Below are positions 11,935 through 22,335 of a stretch of DNA of 64,000 bases, piece by piece. The DNA comes from Macrocybe gigantea (lineage: Eukaryota; Basidiomycota; Agaricomycetes; Agaricales; Callistosporiaceae), in the NCBI GenBank assembly GCA_011319805.1, contig SJRY01000299.1, positions 62,001 through 126,000 on the forward strand, in the 5' to 3' direction. The position numbers and the translations under genes were made by a program. The notes below the pieces were generated by a model. That model had not been told where the DNA came from, ran no database searches, and saw only the letters and a program-made list of their open reading frames with translations. The stretch's first letter is position 1. Every line of letters starts with the position of its first letter.

Positions 11935-12619
11935 ATGCGCACCTCAACAATCGTATACCTCGCAGTCTCCATGCTCGTTGCGACCGTGAGCGCTAGTCCC
12001 GTAGCGGTGCGTCCCGTCTCGCTAGTTCGGTACCTTAAAACTTTTCTCGCTAACGCAGACTTTTTAAATTCCCTTAGGCCCCTTTGCAAAATGTAAATGT
12101 AAGCAACGTCCCTTGGTCCCAGCTGCCCCTCTCCCCCGGCCGTCGACCCACATCTGACCCGTCTTGCAGAACGTTGCCTCTCCAGAATGGAAGCGCGAAG
12201 CCACGCCCGACTCTGCCGCCGCCGCTGCCGCCGCCCTTGCCCCTGGCTCACCGATGTGGAGGCGCGAGGCCGAACCCGGTTCACCCGAGTGGAGGCGAGA
12301 AGCCGCCTCCGCAGCGCCAGAGTGGAAGAGGCTTCCCGAGGCCGGGTCCTCTCCCGAATGGAAGCGGCGCGGCAGCGCCAGTGCGCCCGAATGGCGACGC
12401 GGGGCCAACGCTCCAGAGTGGAGAAGCGAAGCCGCAGTAGCAGCAGCAGCAGCAGCACCCGAGTGGAAGCGCGCCAGCTCTGGCTCTCCAGAGTGGCGGC
12501 GGGAGCCCGAGCCTGGTGTGGAGACGCCGGAGTGGAAGCGTGGCAGTGCCAGCGCACCAGAGTGGAGGCGAGAGCCTGAGGCTGAGGCTGAGCCTGGGCC
12601 ACCTCTCTGGAAGCACTGA
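11935..12619 (+). CDS. Secreted precursor with 12 P-x-W repeats and Kex2-type dibasic sites (KEP-like)
   Basis: Three exons, 11935-12006, 12078-12098 (21 nt) and 12170-12619, give about 180 residues. Exon 1 is a clear signal peptide (MRTSTIVYLAVSMLVATVSA, cleavage near SAS-PVA). The rest is a tandem array: SPEWKR, SPMWRR, SPEWRR, APEWKR, SPEWKRR, APEWRR, APEWRS, APEWKR, SPEWRR, TPEWKR, APEWRR and a last PPLWKH. Ten units end exactly in PEW; nearly all are followed by KR or RR, and several then by Glu-Ala or Glu-Pro. Signal peptide, repeats and dibasic sites are the layout of Kex2-processed repeat proteins such as yeast alpha-factor and dikaritin RiPP precursors; the EA/EP dipeptides resemble STE13 substrates. 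Predicted products are short Ala/Ser/Gly/Pro/Glu-rich peptides with C-terminal PEW, for example GSASAPEW (twice), GANAPEW and ASSGSPEW. There are no cysteines in the core. No modifying enzyme (DUF3328, tyrosinase, methyltransferase) is seen nearby, so a signalling peptide is at least as likely as a RiPP. Confidence 0.85.
12170..12619 (+). repeat. Degenerate coding repeat array of the P-x-W precursor
   Basis: The repeated core is an AGTGGA/GAATGG-type GAG/GAA-TGG plus AAG/CG(C/G) block encoding PEW(K/R)R, twelve times at irregular spacing of about 8-24 codons. Spacers are Ala/Ser/Gly/Glu/Pro-rich and include GCC and GCA/AGC runs (near 12216-12238 and 12438-12456). Confidence 0.85.
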
Positions 12620-15528
12620 GTTCTGCTGAACCCGGGGGGTCGGCGCGCGACGTCGGAGCGGTTCATTCCGATGGGAGGGAAGAGGGAGAGTGTGTCATCC
12701 ACGTCTTGGAGGCCCGCTCTAGTTTGGAGGTGGATGCGGTATCCTCCGTCTCGACCGCAACTTGGCAAAGATTGGGTGTGAACAAAACGGATGTTTTGGC
12801 TCTTTTTTTTTTTTTGCCCCCTCCTTTTTGGTCTCATGATTTTCTCTTTTTTCGTCGAGTCGATGCTTAACGGAGAAAGTGGACTCTGGCGTTCGGTCGA
12901 CGGGTCTATGTTGATCCTTTGCGCACATTTCTTCTTTCCTTTCAAAAGTCGCCCGTCTTGTATTGGCGCGACCGTTTTTTATATGATACAATTAATCCTT
13001 CTTGCTTGTCCTACTGTACTAGCCTTCGCGGAATATGTATACCTATCTGTCACAATCGCCAGAAGTCGAACACGCCGAGCCCTCGGCGAATTAACACAAT
13101 ATACGAAAAAGGACTAGCTCGGATATGAATCAGGGTACTCGGGGGTGAAATGACGCGTAAGCTGGACTATACCCGATACGGAGTGAGAGCAAAGAGGCTG
13201 AGTGCGTTATCGATGATGCCATGTGGCTCTGAGGTTAAACGAGGGGCGACCTTGAGGGAACGCATCGTCGAGCAAGCTTTCAAAAATCTCTTGATCGAGG
13301 ACGTGGCTGCCACCTGAGCGCACGCATCATGCTCGACGTCGAAGTGCTTCTCTGGGGGAGGGGGAACTGTGACCGAGAGAGGGATCAAACGTTTCATCGA
13401 CGCGCAGCTGACGTGCCCAGACATTCAAGAGTTTCGCGGCCGAGAGGGCAGACGCAACCGTAGAACGCTTGTTCTTCCTCTCCGAAAGGAGACGCCGCTC
13501 CAAAAGCAGATCCCCAACCATGTGGATTCTGTTTTGACAAGCACGATGGTGACTCACTGTTTATGAACCGTCAATTCTCGACGTCCGCAATGAACGAAAG
13601 ACTGACGAGTGACAGAAATCTGGTTACGCGCAAGGTCGAATTAGGGGCATATAGGTAGAGATACGTATCTGCAACTTGCAACTGAACGTTGAATGATTCA
13701 GAACGGTCGAAGCCCAATTCGACCACGTAAAAAAAAATTTTTTTTGGAGTGATAGAAATCTTGAGCTTGATAACTTGGCGTGCCCACGCGCACTCTGCAC
13801 GCCCGTCGTCTTGTGAGTTTTCCACGATGCCCGCTGAAACGATGCGATGCTGCGTCGAACAAGAATCAGGCACCGGAACAAAGACGTCTGCAGGCGTGAT
13901 AAAGCGTCACAAAGCAGTCAAACGCACGCATGATGTCTGTCGATGCAAGATGAAGTTGGGAACGAGGAAAGCGACCGGGTGTCGAACAGACATCCGTCAA
14001 CAGACGATGACGATCATCAGCTGGATCGTCGACGTTTCTAAGACGTGCAAAGAAAGGGCCATGATGTTGAGGGCAGAGGCATAGGTTTTCTGACGAGGAC
14101 GGAGACAGCGATCACCCAGTGGGTTGAGGTGGTGGCACGAGCTGTCTCAGTCCGAGTCTGAGCGCACCGTCCTTCTGATGAAGATAGCGGAGATACCTGG
14201 ACACTGATCAGACTTGATTAATGTCGGTAGGCATGGGCGACGATTATCCTACGTCACAGTCGCGCCACACGTCAAGGTTTTCTTGACACGTCGATTTCAT
14301 GCGCGTTAGGAGCACTCCCTCTTCCCGCCTGTGCTGGTCCGAGGGCTTCAGAGTTGGGAAACGGAAACAGAAAAAGACAACGATACGTGCTCAACCGGGT
14401 GGAGCACTCGTTCTGCACAGCGTGTATGGTTGAGCTGTCCAGCCTGCGGTGTTTAGCAGGACATCAGTCAATCATGGGTGAAGGTTTCGAATGGAAACGG
14501 AGTGTTGGCAACAAAACGGAACGACGAGATGCTGCTGGGTAAGAAAGGATTTTTTTTTTTAAAAAAAAAAAAGGGGCGTCAGAAGGTGTCTTCGGAATTC
14601 GTACACAAGAAAACCTGCAACACAAGGAAAAGAATCCATCGATCGTCGATCGTCTTGTCACATTCACGACGTCGTGTGAGAGGATCCAGCTCGAATGGGG
14701 CTCAGTCATCACTCATGTGCGCTGATGCATACATTGCAAGGAATGACCGCAAACTTTAGGAAGCGAGATGGAATCTCGAAACCAGCCAGAGCGGCATGAG
14801 CTCCTTTTCGTTTCATCCGCGGAGTGCTCGGAGATCGGGCCGGCGCAGAGGAGGAGACGCATATATTTACGGATGCAAGAGAATAAACAACCTTGCGTCA
14901 CCTGGCATCAGCACGCGATAAATCTGGCAAGAAAAAGAAAACAAGAGCACATAAAGTTGAGCAGTCACGACGGACATACGCATAGCCATGCCGTGGTGGT
15001 TGATGATCTGCGGCTGAAATGCGAGTGGCACCCGTGACAGAGCGTTGATTAATCAATTTGGTTTCGATGGCAGAAAGCGTTGTGTTTCCGAAAACGACTT
15101 GGGGTCAGCAGACGCCCTGCCGAACACGATAAGACGACGAATGCCGATCCCAAAAATAACCCAGACGGTGACGGAAGGCCAGGACGAGCGGGCGATCACG
15201 ATGGGGGCAGAGCGCAACGTGGGTTCAACGTGGGCAGCAGAACATGGGGCTGGCCAATCGCGAGAAAAGAGGGAGGGCAGGGGAACAAGGCCCAGCCGAG
15301 CAGCCGTAATCGCGGCTTGTGATCAGACGAATTCGCCGAGGTGTCGCATGGATAAGCTGGGATCAACGAACTGAGGGCGAACATTCGGAATGCATTTAAA
15401 AATAACGACAAGTCATAAAAACATTGAACAGTCTGGAACAAAGAGCAGGAGTAAATGATAGGCCATGAAACGGAAAGAAGACATACAGTGGTCAGTCAAA
15501 TTCCCACGGGTAACCACCACCAGCTGCA
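12620..15528. other. Intergenic region; possible unassigned minus-strand gene at ~13160-14085
   Basis: No recognisable protein. Several overlapping minus-strand frames at 13167-13424, 13327-13557 and 13571-13873 could be exons of one unrecognised gene (for example a segment ELGFDRSESFNVQLQVADTY and a segment SIKRFLKACSTMRSLKV), but splice sites cannot be settled. T/A mirror tracts lie at 13729-13745 and 14550-14572. Confidence 0.25.
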
Positions 15529-17207
15529 ATGTCAATCGACCTGAGTCTGGCCAGGATCTCCCAGCTCGTCGCTCATCTCCCCGCCTACACCCGCCCGACC
15601 GTCCACATCGCCGGCACAAATGGCAAAGGCAGCGTCGCAGCCCTCCTCGCCTCCATCCTCCGCGCCGCAACGCCCCCGCTCACCGTCGGCCGCTTCAACT
15701 CGCCGCACCTCGTCGCCGTGCACGACTGCATCGCCATCGACGGCTCGCCCGTCGACCCCGACGTCTACTCCGCAGCCCGCGCGCTCGTGGAGAGGGCAGA
15801 TAGGGCGCACGGCACGCGCTTGAGCGCGTTCGAGCTCTTGACCGTCACCGCGCTGTGTGTCTTCGAGGAGCGAAAAGTCGACGTCGCCGTCGTGGAGGTG
15901 GGCATGGGCGGCGCCTCGACGCGACAAACGTCATCCCCACGAGCGCCATCGTCCTCTCGGCCCTCGCCGCCGTCGACCTCGACCACCAGGCCTTCCTCGG
16001 CAGCTCCGTCTCCGCGATCGCGCTCGAAAAGGCCGCCATCGCGAGACCAGGCCGGCCGTTCGTCCTGGGCGCGCAGACGCACGCGGACGTCGTGGACGTG
16101 GTCAGCGAGGCGGTGCACAAGGCCGGCGCGCAGCTCGTGCACGCTCTTCCTGTCCTGACGCGCGAGTGGGACGAGGCGCTCGACGGGCCCGCGCCCGCGC
16201 CGTTCAGCCTGTCCTCGTCTTCGTCCTCTCACACCTTCACACCTCCCCCACCGCAGCCCGTCTCCCTCGTCCTCCCGTCCTTCCCCGCGCCCATCCCCAC
16301 GCAGCTCCCGCTGCACGGCGCGCACCAGCTCGCCAACCTCGCCGTCGCAGCCACCGCCGCAGACCTCCTGCGCACGCGTCCGACGCCCGCGTCGGCGCAT
16401 CTTCGTCTCGCGGAGCGCATCACGCCGCAGGCCGTCGCGGCGGGCATCCGCGACGTGCGGTGGCCAGGCAGGCTTTCGTTCCACGCCGTCGCTTTGCGCC
16501 GGGATCCCGCTGTCTCTGGACCCTCAGCCGCACTCTCCCCGCGCAGCGTGCTCGCTCTTTCGGCGTGGTTCGTGGTGCGTTGCGCGGCCTGATGCGAGCG
16601 TTTGCCGCGTGGACGCGCTGGCTCGTGCGGCTAGCACCCGCCCCCATGCCGACGCCAAAGGAGAGACGGCTCGTCGTCCTCGCAGATGGCGCGCACAATC
16701 CGGCCTCCGCGGCGACGCTAGGCGCGTACGTCTCGCACCTCCTCTCGCTCGCACTCTCCTCCCCGTCCTCCGTCCCCGCGTCCACGTCCACGTCCCAACC
16801 CCGCCGCCGCATATCGCTGACGTACATCCTCGCCCTGTCCCGCTCGCCGCCCAAAACGCCGCTGCAGACCCTCGCCGATCCTCCCGCCCGTCATTCCAGA
16901 CGTCAAAAATGTGAACGTCGACGTCGACGTCAACGTTGCCGTGCTGCGGTTTACGCCTCCCGCGGGGATGCCATGGGTGACGTCTGTCGCGCCCTCCGAG
17001 CTGCGCGACGTCGTGCGGCAGCTCGTGCCTGACGCGCGTGTCTGGGCGCCCGAGAGCGATCAGGAGGGCGAGGTGCAGCGACAGCTGGGAGAGGCTCTGG
17101 CTTGGGCTGCGGAGAGGATGGACGGCGCTGCGGAGGAGGGACTGGTCGTTCTCGCTGGGAGTTTGTACCTTGTGGCCGACTTTTATCGCTTCCTTGCGAA
17201 GCGGTAG
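15529..17207 (+). CDS. FOL3: Dihydrofolate synthetase / folylpolyglutamate synthase-like (FOL3 type), frame-disrupted
   Basis: The N terminus MSIDLSLARISQLVAHL then HIAGTNGKGSVAALL matches fungal Fol3; GTNGKGS is the Mur-ligase-family ATP-binding P-loop. Further blocks: FNSPHLVAVHDCIAIDG, VVEVGMGG, RLDATNVIPTSAIVLSALAAVD (read in parts), LPLHGAHQLANLAVA, WPGRL, and ADGAHNPASAATLGAYV of the C-terminal glutamate-ligase domain, ending VVLAGSLYLVADFYRFLAKR at 17207. It adds glutamate to dihydropteroate (or folate) in folate synthesis. The frame breaks at ~15912 (GGCGGCGCC where GGCGGCCGCC is expected, one C lost), again between 16490 and 16620, and near 16877. With three breaks it is either a pseudogene or, given the rest of the window, a consensus with base errors. 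Very GC-rich. It converges on the inositol oxygenase gene with 80 bp between stops. Confidence 0.8.
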
Positions 17208-17287
17208 GGTTTTCAGAAACTACATACATATCCATCCAAGACCTAGATAAACATACAAAATAACCCTCATGATATCATGATACCAAA

Positions 17288-18700
17288 CTACCACTCGATC
17301 ACCTCTGGGAAAAACTTGTCGATGAGCGCGCAGTAGTACGGCTTGAGCGCCTCGGGATCTGCGCGCTCGTCGTTCTTGCTGTACAGATCGTACGGGTTGA
17401 ACGCCTGGACGGCCGCCAGCGCCTTGTCGTCTGCGCCGTTCGTCAGGTGGCGGTACGCTCCTTCGCGGTGCCATCTGCGAGGGGGAAGCAAAAAAAGAAA
17501 CGGGGAGCGGGGATGGCGTACGGGTAGAAGCTGTGGTATCGGATCATGGCCAGGCCTTCTTCGGGCAGGCTGCTCTGGTTCTTGAGGACGTGGTACAGGT
17601 ACTGCCCCTCGTCGCTTTCAGACAGATATGCTCGAGCTTGCGGAACCGACACTCGCCTCGTCGTGGCCCCACGAGAGCATGACGTTCTCGAGCCCGCAGT
17701 GGGGCTGGTACACGCCGTGCTCGGTGGAGTAGATCGGGTCCCGTGCGTCCGGGTTCAGCGACATCGTCTCTGGATAGATGATCTTGTCCGAGAATCTGCA
17801 TCCCACGACTATACGGAGATCATGCATATGATGATTATTATTCTTATTATTATTTTCCTTCTTGGATGGATGGACTGGTTACCGAATGTATCCTGGTTCG
17901 TAGGCAGACGTCAGATCTTGATTGTTGATCCAAAAGAAGGCGCTGCTCACGCCTACGACGTCCCATTGGCCTCTGGAAAAACACGGGGCTCAGCTCCGAA
18001 ACGATGTGGCCAGCGATCGCAACTTACTCGGACCCGAAAAGGTAGAGGAGCTTGCCCAGGTCGTGCACGAGACCCACGACCTGCATCCATTCCGGCTTGC
18101 CGTCGCGGCGGATGGCTTCAGCTGTCTGGAGCAGGTGTTCGATCTGGCTGACGTCCGTCTTTTCGAGGAGAGCGTTTAGAAAATAAAAATAAAAATAAGA
18201 GCAGAGTGGCACACGTACGTCTGGGTCAGAGGCGTCTACGAGCGTGTCCAGTTTCTCGATCGCTTCCCATACGCCTGGCCAAGTGATGTGAGAATAATAG
18301 GCAGAGTCGCGAAAAAGTTCCGAGTTACCCATTCTGGCTCGCACTGTCTTTCTGAAATTCACCCTTGCATTGATGTTGAACTCCATCGTCTGCTTTGCTT
18401 CATATGACACGCATCAGGACCAAAAAGAATGCGAGAGAAGGGGTTCCCTCACCATGCTGTTCCTTGTAAAACTCCTTGACCCTATCGCACGCGTCTTCAA
18501 ATCTGCGAAACTGCGCCTTGTCCTTCTCGGCGTCGAACTCGGACCTGGCGCTCCAGAGCTTCCCCTTCAGCTTGTTGACTGGGCGCCGGGTGTGTTTAGC
18601 GATGGAGAGTTGGCTCGTAGATGTAGACAAGTTCCGGAAAGCACGCACCGTTGTCGATGTCGTCGGAGACGCTTTCGAGACTCGGTTTGAGCAGATGCAT
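17288..18700 (-). CDS. myo-Inositol oxygenase (MIOX)
   Basis: Non-haem di-iron enzyme that opens myo-inositol to D-glucuronate. Reading from 18700: [17 protein letters not shown], then [41 protein letters not shown] (first His ligand), [17 protein letters not shown] (His-Asp pair), [34 protein letters not shown] (His ligand), [19 protein letters not shown] (His), and [14 protein letters not shown] (Asp), ending FFPEVIEW. All six metal ligands known for MIOX are visible. At least six short introns interrupt it, some with A/T-rich interiors (for example ~18178-18220). The start at 18700 is the first ATG giving the conserved SVSDDIDN segment; the same frame is open further upstream, so a longer form cannot be ruled out. 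The frame appears intact. Confidence 0.9.
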
Positions 18701-19850
18701 TTTCTTAACGCGCAGGATATGCTTCCAAAGAGGTGCGAATGCATTGTATCCGCCACCTCGGTCAAGTTTTATACGAAAACCGCAAGCCGCGCAGGCAGGT
18801 GTTCACGGGACTCCTATTCAGAGATTCCTTGTTGGACGACTGTCCGGATTTCTAAACATCTTCCGTATCAGTTTGGAATTCAAGGACCCCGGGGGGTCCA
18901 TGGATACGACGACCGTCGTGGATCCACTTTAGGCCAGCCTGGGAAAGTTCTCGCAACAAAGGTCCGAAGGTCCGTTTGTACGCAGGAGGTCCTTCTAATC
19001 TATGGACAGCCAAGCACCTTTCTCTCCCAATCACATGCTGCCCTTTTTTTTTTTTTCTCCTTCGAGTTTCTCTTCAGCAAAAAAAAGAACCGCAAGCTCC
19101 GTGTCTGACATCCGTGCCATCTCTTACGCCGCACCGTCTGACCTTTTGCTCGACAAGTCACAGGGCCAGCAAACGAGATGGCCAGCGGAGCAAGGGCTCC
19201 GCTGCATATGGCACGGCGGGGCTAGAGTTCGGAACAGGACGGCGTTTTCTTAGCCACATCTGATACGCCTCTCGCGAAGACGCAAGGTATGCAATTCGCT
19301 CGTCTGATTGAACGACGGAAGTGCTTCATCGCTTAGGAATCCTGAGACCGAGACGTGCTCATGACATGTTTTACGGTCCGGAAAAAAAAAAAGAAAGAAG
19401 AAAGAAAATGCTTCGTCGCGATCCCAGGTGGAGTGATTGCGGCGAACATTACCTGATTCATTTCACATGAAGATTGTTGAACACCCCATCTTCTACCCGT
19501 CATCTCGCTCTCGAACCAGGGACTAGGCCGAGCGATGCACAAGCGTGGGTTTCTTGGCCCTGCACCGCACTCAATGACCAGTTGATTCATAGAGGTGCGG
19601 ACTGTGCCTTGTAGTTCGTGCCGTTCACTGTTCTTGCGTCCTATTGAAACCATGTCGTCCGCATGCAGAAGAGTCCACGCAATTACGCCGTATCGACCTG
19701 CAGCGGTGTCACATAACATATGTTACGCCTTGATCGAGCGTTTCGAAAACATTCAAAGAAGGGTGACGTGCGAAGGCTGCGCTTCAACATTGCAAAACGG
19801 AACATGACCCTCTCGTAACGCCAACATAATCATGACTCATGGCCGAATAG
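18701..19850. other. Intergenic region between MIOX and the Gly-rich family
   Basis: Contains homopolymer runs near 19045-19057 and 19379-19391 but no supported gene. The upstream promoter of the minus-strand MIOX gene should lie in the first few hundred bases. Confidence 0.4.
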
Positions 19851-20772
19851 TCACAAGAGCAGCTGCAATATCACGGCCAAGAGGGCGATGTTGGGAACGA
19901 CGGCAATGCCCAGCGGGTGCGCAGCGTTCCACATAAGCGGCGCGTGGTTTTCACTCGAGCCGTCTGCTCCGGCTGGGGTAGCGCGCTCAGCGAGTTATTG
20001 TGTGGTGATGGCGAAGACGAGCTTAGGTCGCTCGCGATGGTGGAAGAGCAGTTCGAGCGGATAGTGCTGATCAGCTCGGTCACTGTCGCATTGTCGGATA
20101 CGATGTGGAACGTTTGAGGTGAAGGTTCCTGTCACTATGGATTCTCCGGGTCCAGTGGTGTTATCCGGCCTGCCATACTATCGCAAAAACGGCATGGAAT
20201 GTGAACGTCAGGCAAGGAGTACAGTGACGCCTCGACAACTCACCGCGCTCGAATGCAAGTATGCACCCGTTCCTGCGCCAATCACGCCTCCCCAAGCGAT
20301 GGGCCAAAAGTAAAAAGGGAACGGACGACCAAGCACGCCACGCCCGCCGATTCCAGGATAACCGCTCCCATACTGCCTGCAAATCACAACGCAAGCAGAT
20401 CAAAAAAAAAAAAATCCCTCGTCCAAAAATTATTCCGACACACTCTGTGCCCTCTCGTTCCTCCGCTTGCGTCCGATCGCCGAACGGTTGCCCCGCAGAC
20501 ATAGTCGTCACCCTCTAGCTTCTCGGACTATAAGGAGACGCGGGCTTTGGCGAACTGCCAGATGTTATGAGAGGCCCCTTTAGTACGCTCCCTCCAGTGA
20601 TCCCTCCGCCAGGTCGTGATCCACCGCTGCCTGCACTCGCAAGACTTCTGCCGCCTTTCGAAGCGCCCCCGGAGCTCGCTCCGCCGCCTCTACCTCCACT
20701 TCCTCCACCGGCTCGCCGATGAACACGTCTCGATCGTTTGCCAAGCATTTGCGTGATGAAACGCACGTACAT
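19851..20772 (-). pseudogene. Decayed copy of the Gly-rich glycoprotein family (copy A)
   Basis: Starts MYVRFITQMLGKRSRRVHRRAG, parallel to copies B (23540) and C (27360). It differs by a premature TAG at 20515-20517 (where copy B has CAG), a frame loss just after, shortening of the segment after the second exon, and an internal deletion of about 190 bp in the last exon: it jumps from the SALPQPEQT block straight to the SSENHAPLMWNAAHPLG block. The second exon (~20250-20390, GSGYPGIGGRGVLGRPF, FWPIAWGG) is nearly identical at the base level to that of copy B, including flanking intron sequence, which suggests recent duplication or gene conversion followed by decay. Confidence 0.75.
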
Positions 20773-22335
20773 TGCCACCGCTGGAGGATGATTCGAGGTG
20801 CAAGGCCGACAGCGGAAGCACGCACGTCACAGCGGCATATATAGCGTGTTCTGCTGTGGGCTGCTGTTGAAACAAACTGTCTGGTTGGACGCCGCCCTTA
20901 AAAGCCTACCTGGAAGCCTACTTTAACCATCGAATGCGGTAGCAAGGCAACTCTGGCAGAGTTTTTAATTCAACTCCAGATGGAGATGATGCTGCCGCGC
21001 CTCCACGAACCGTCTTTGTATGAGGCTTTGGCTGGCGATGGCCCCGTCTGGCTTGCTCTGTAAGTCGCAGTTGGGTGACTTGTGGACCTAGTCTGTGTCT
21101 GGAGAAGGACGGCTTTTTAGGCACTTCATCAACAAAAAGAAGTCCGAAAAAGATCGAGCACGCCACCTACTCATTCAAACGTCCTTCCCCATTACTCCTC
21201 GACATGCACTTCTCCACGTCTCTTTCACACCAACCCTGCGCTGCCGAGCAATTCAAACTCGGACAATGCGAACAACCACAACTCCTGGCTATCTCTCCTC
21301 CTCCTGCGGGTCATATGTCGTTGGTCCTTTCTGGAACGCGTTTTGGGAAGGGCAATGCATTTTGGGAGACATCGGAGAATGGAGAGGAAAGAAACAATGA
21401 TATCGACATATTCGACGTCTACGTCGAAACAATTTGACAACGCGCAGACGCATAGGACGGCAGAGCGAAGTGGGTGAAGTCAAGTCATCGAACAATACGG
21501 AAGTCCTGGTTGTGGTTTTGGTGGATGATGAACGACGGTCAAAGAGTCGAAGAGAATGTAAACAAAGGTGCCAGCGAACGACGAGTGTGCCGTACGGACT
21601 GTATATCTTCGCTTAGGAAGCTGCGAAGGAAATGAAGATTCCGTGACATGCTGGAGAACCTGAAAGCGGTTCGTCGCTTGAATTTGAATTGGTATGCAGA
21701 AGGCTATGATGCATGGATTTGTGAGCGCGGCGACATCCACTTCAGGTGCATCACATCGTCAGTCGTTTGCTCCCGCATTTGGACGCTGAACATTTTCTCT
21801 TTCAGCCGATATCTAGCAATATGGCCACTGAGCGGAGAATGATCGCCAACCTGGTGTTCGATGCTTTGAATGAAGCTCAGATGCATGCTAACCGTTTTCA
21901 ACACCATTATATCACCTAACTACCGTATTTCACTGGTAGGTCACCCTCAGGCAGTTTCTTTCCTTGCCAGGATAACTTATTCGTTCATCGCCTTATGCTC
22001 TTGGACCCTTCCAACCAGCCATCTTCTCGTTCTCGAATCATGCCCAGCGGTGTACCCACATCGAGTTTTAGCCTTGTGGCACGCGTAATAGCCAACCAAT
22101 TACAGGCGTGCGGACTGTGCCTTCGATTTTTGTCATCCAGAGCCCTTTCATTATTCCACCCAGGCCTCACCATTTGGCAAGCGGAAGTGTTTGACGTGAA
22201 TTGCATCGCGTGGAGCTGTGACGTACGTTAAGCACGACCCCACTGAAAACACTCCAGGTGATACACCTCAATATCACCATGCAGGACGTGAAATTTTCGT
22301 AGGGACATGATACTCTCATTGACGTGTACGCATCA
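20773..22335. other. Spacer between copies A and B
   Basis: No supported gene; only frames under about 120 codons without recognised motifs. Confidence 0.4.

Noticed and set aside
12179..12945. Long antisense frames (230 and 293 codons) opposite the PEW-repeat gene
   Set aside because: They mirror the GC-rich repeat codons of the plus-strand gene; no signal peptide or motif, and the plus frame has a coherent signal peptide and processing sites.
15765..16484. Minus-strand 239-codon frame
   Set aside because: Arg/Gly-rich shadow of the GC-rich FOL3 coding sequence.
15857..17032. Plus-strand 391-codon frame as an independent gene
   Set aside because: Mostly Arg-rich out-of-frame reading; only its LADGAHNPASAATLGAYV part is real, belonging to the FOL3 gene after a frame break.
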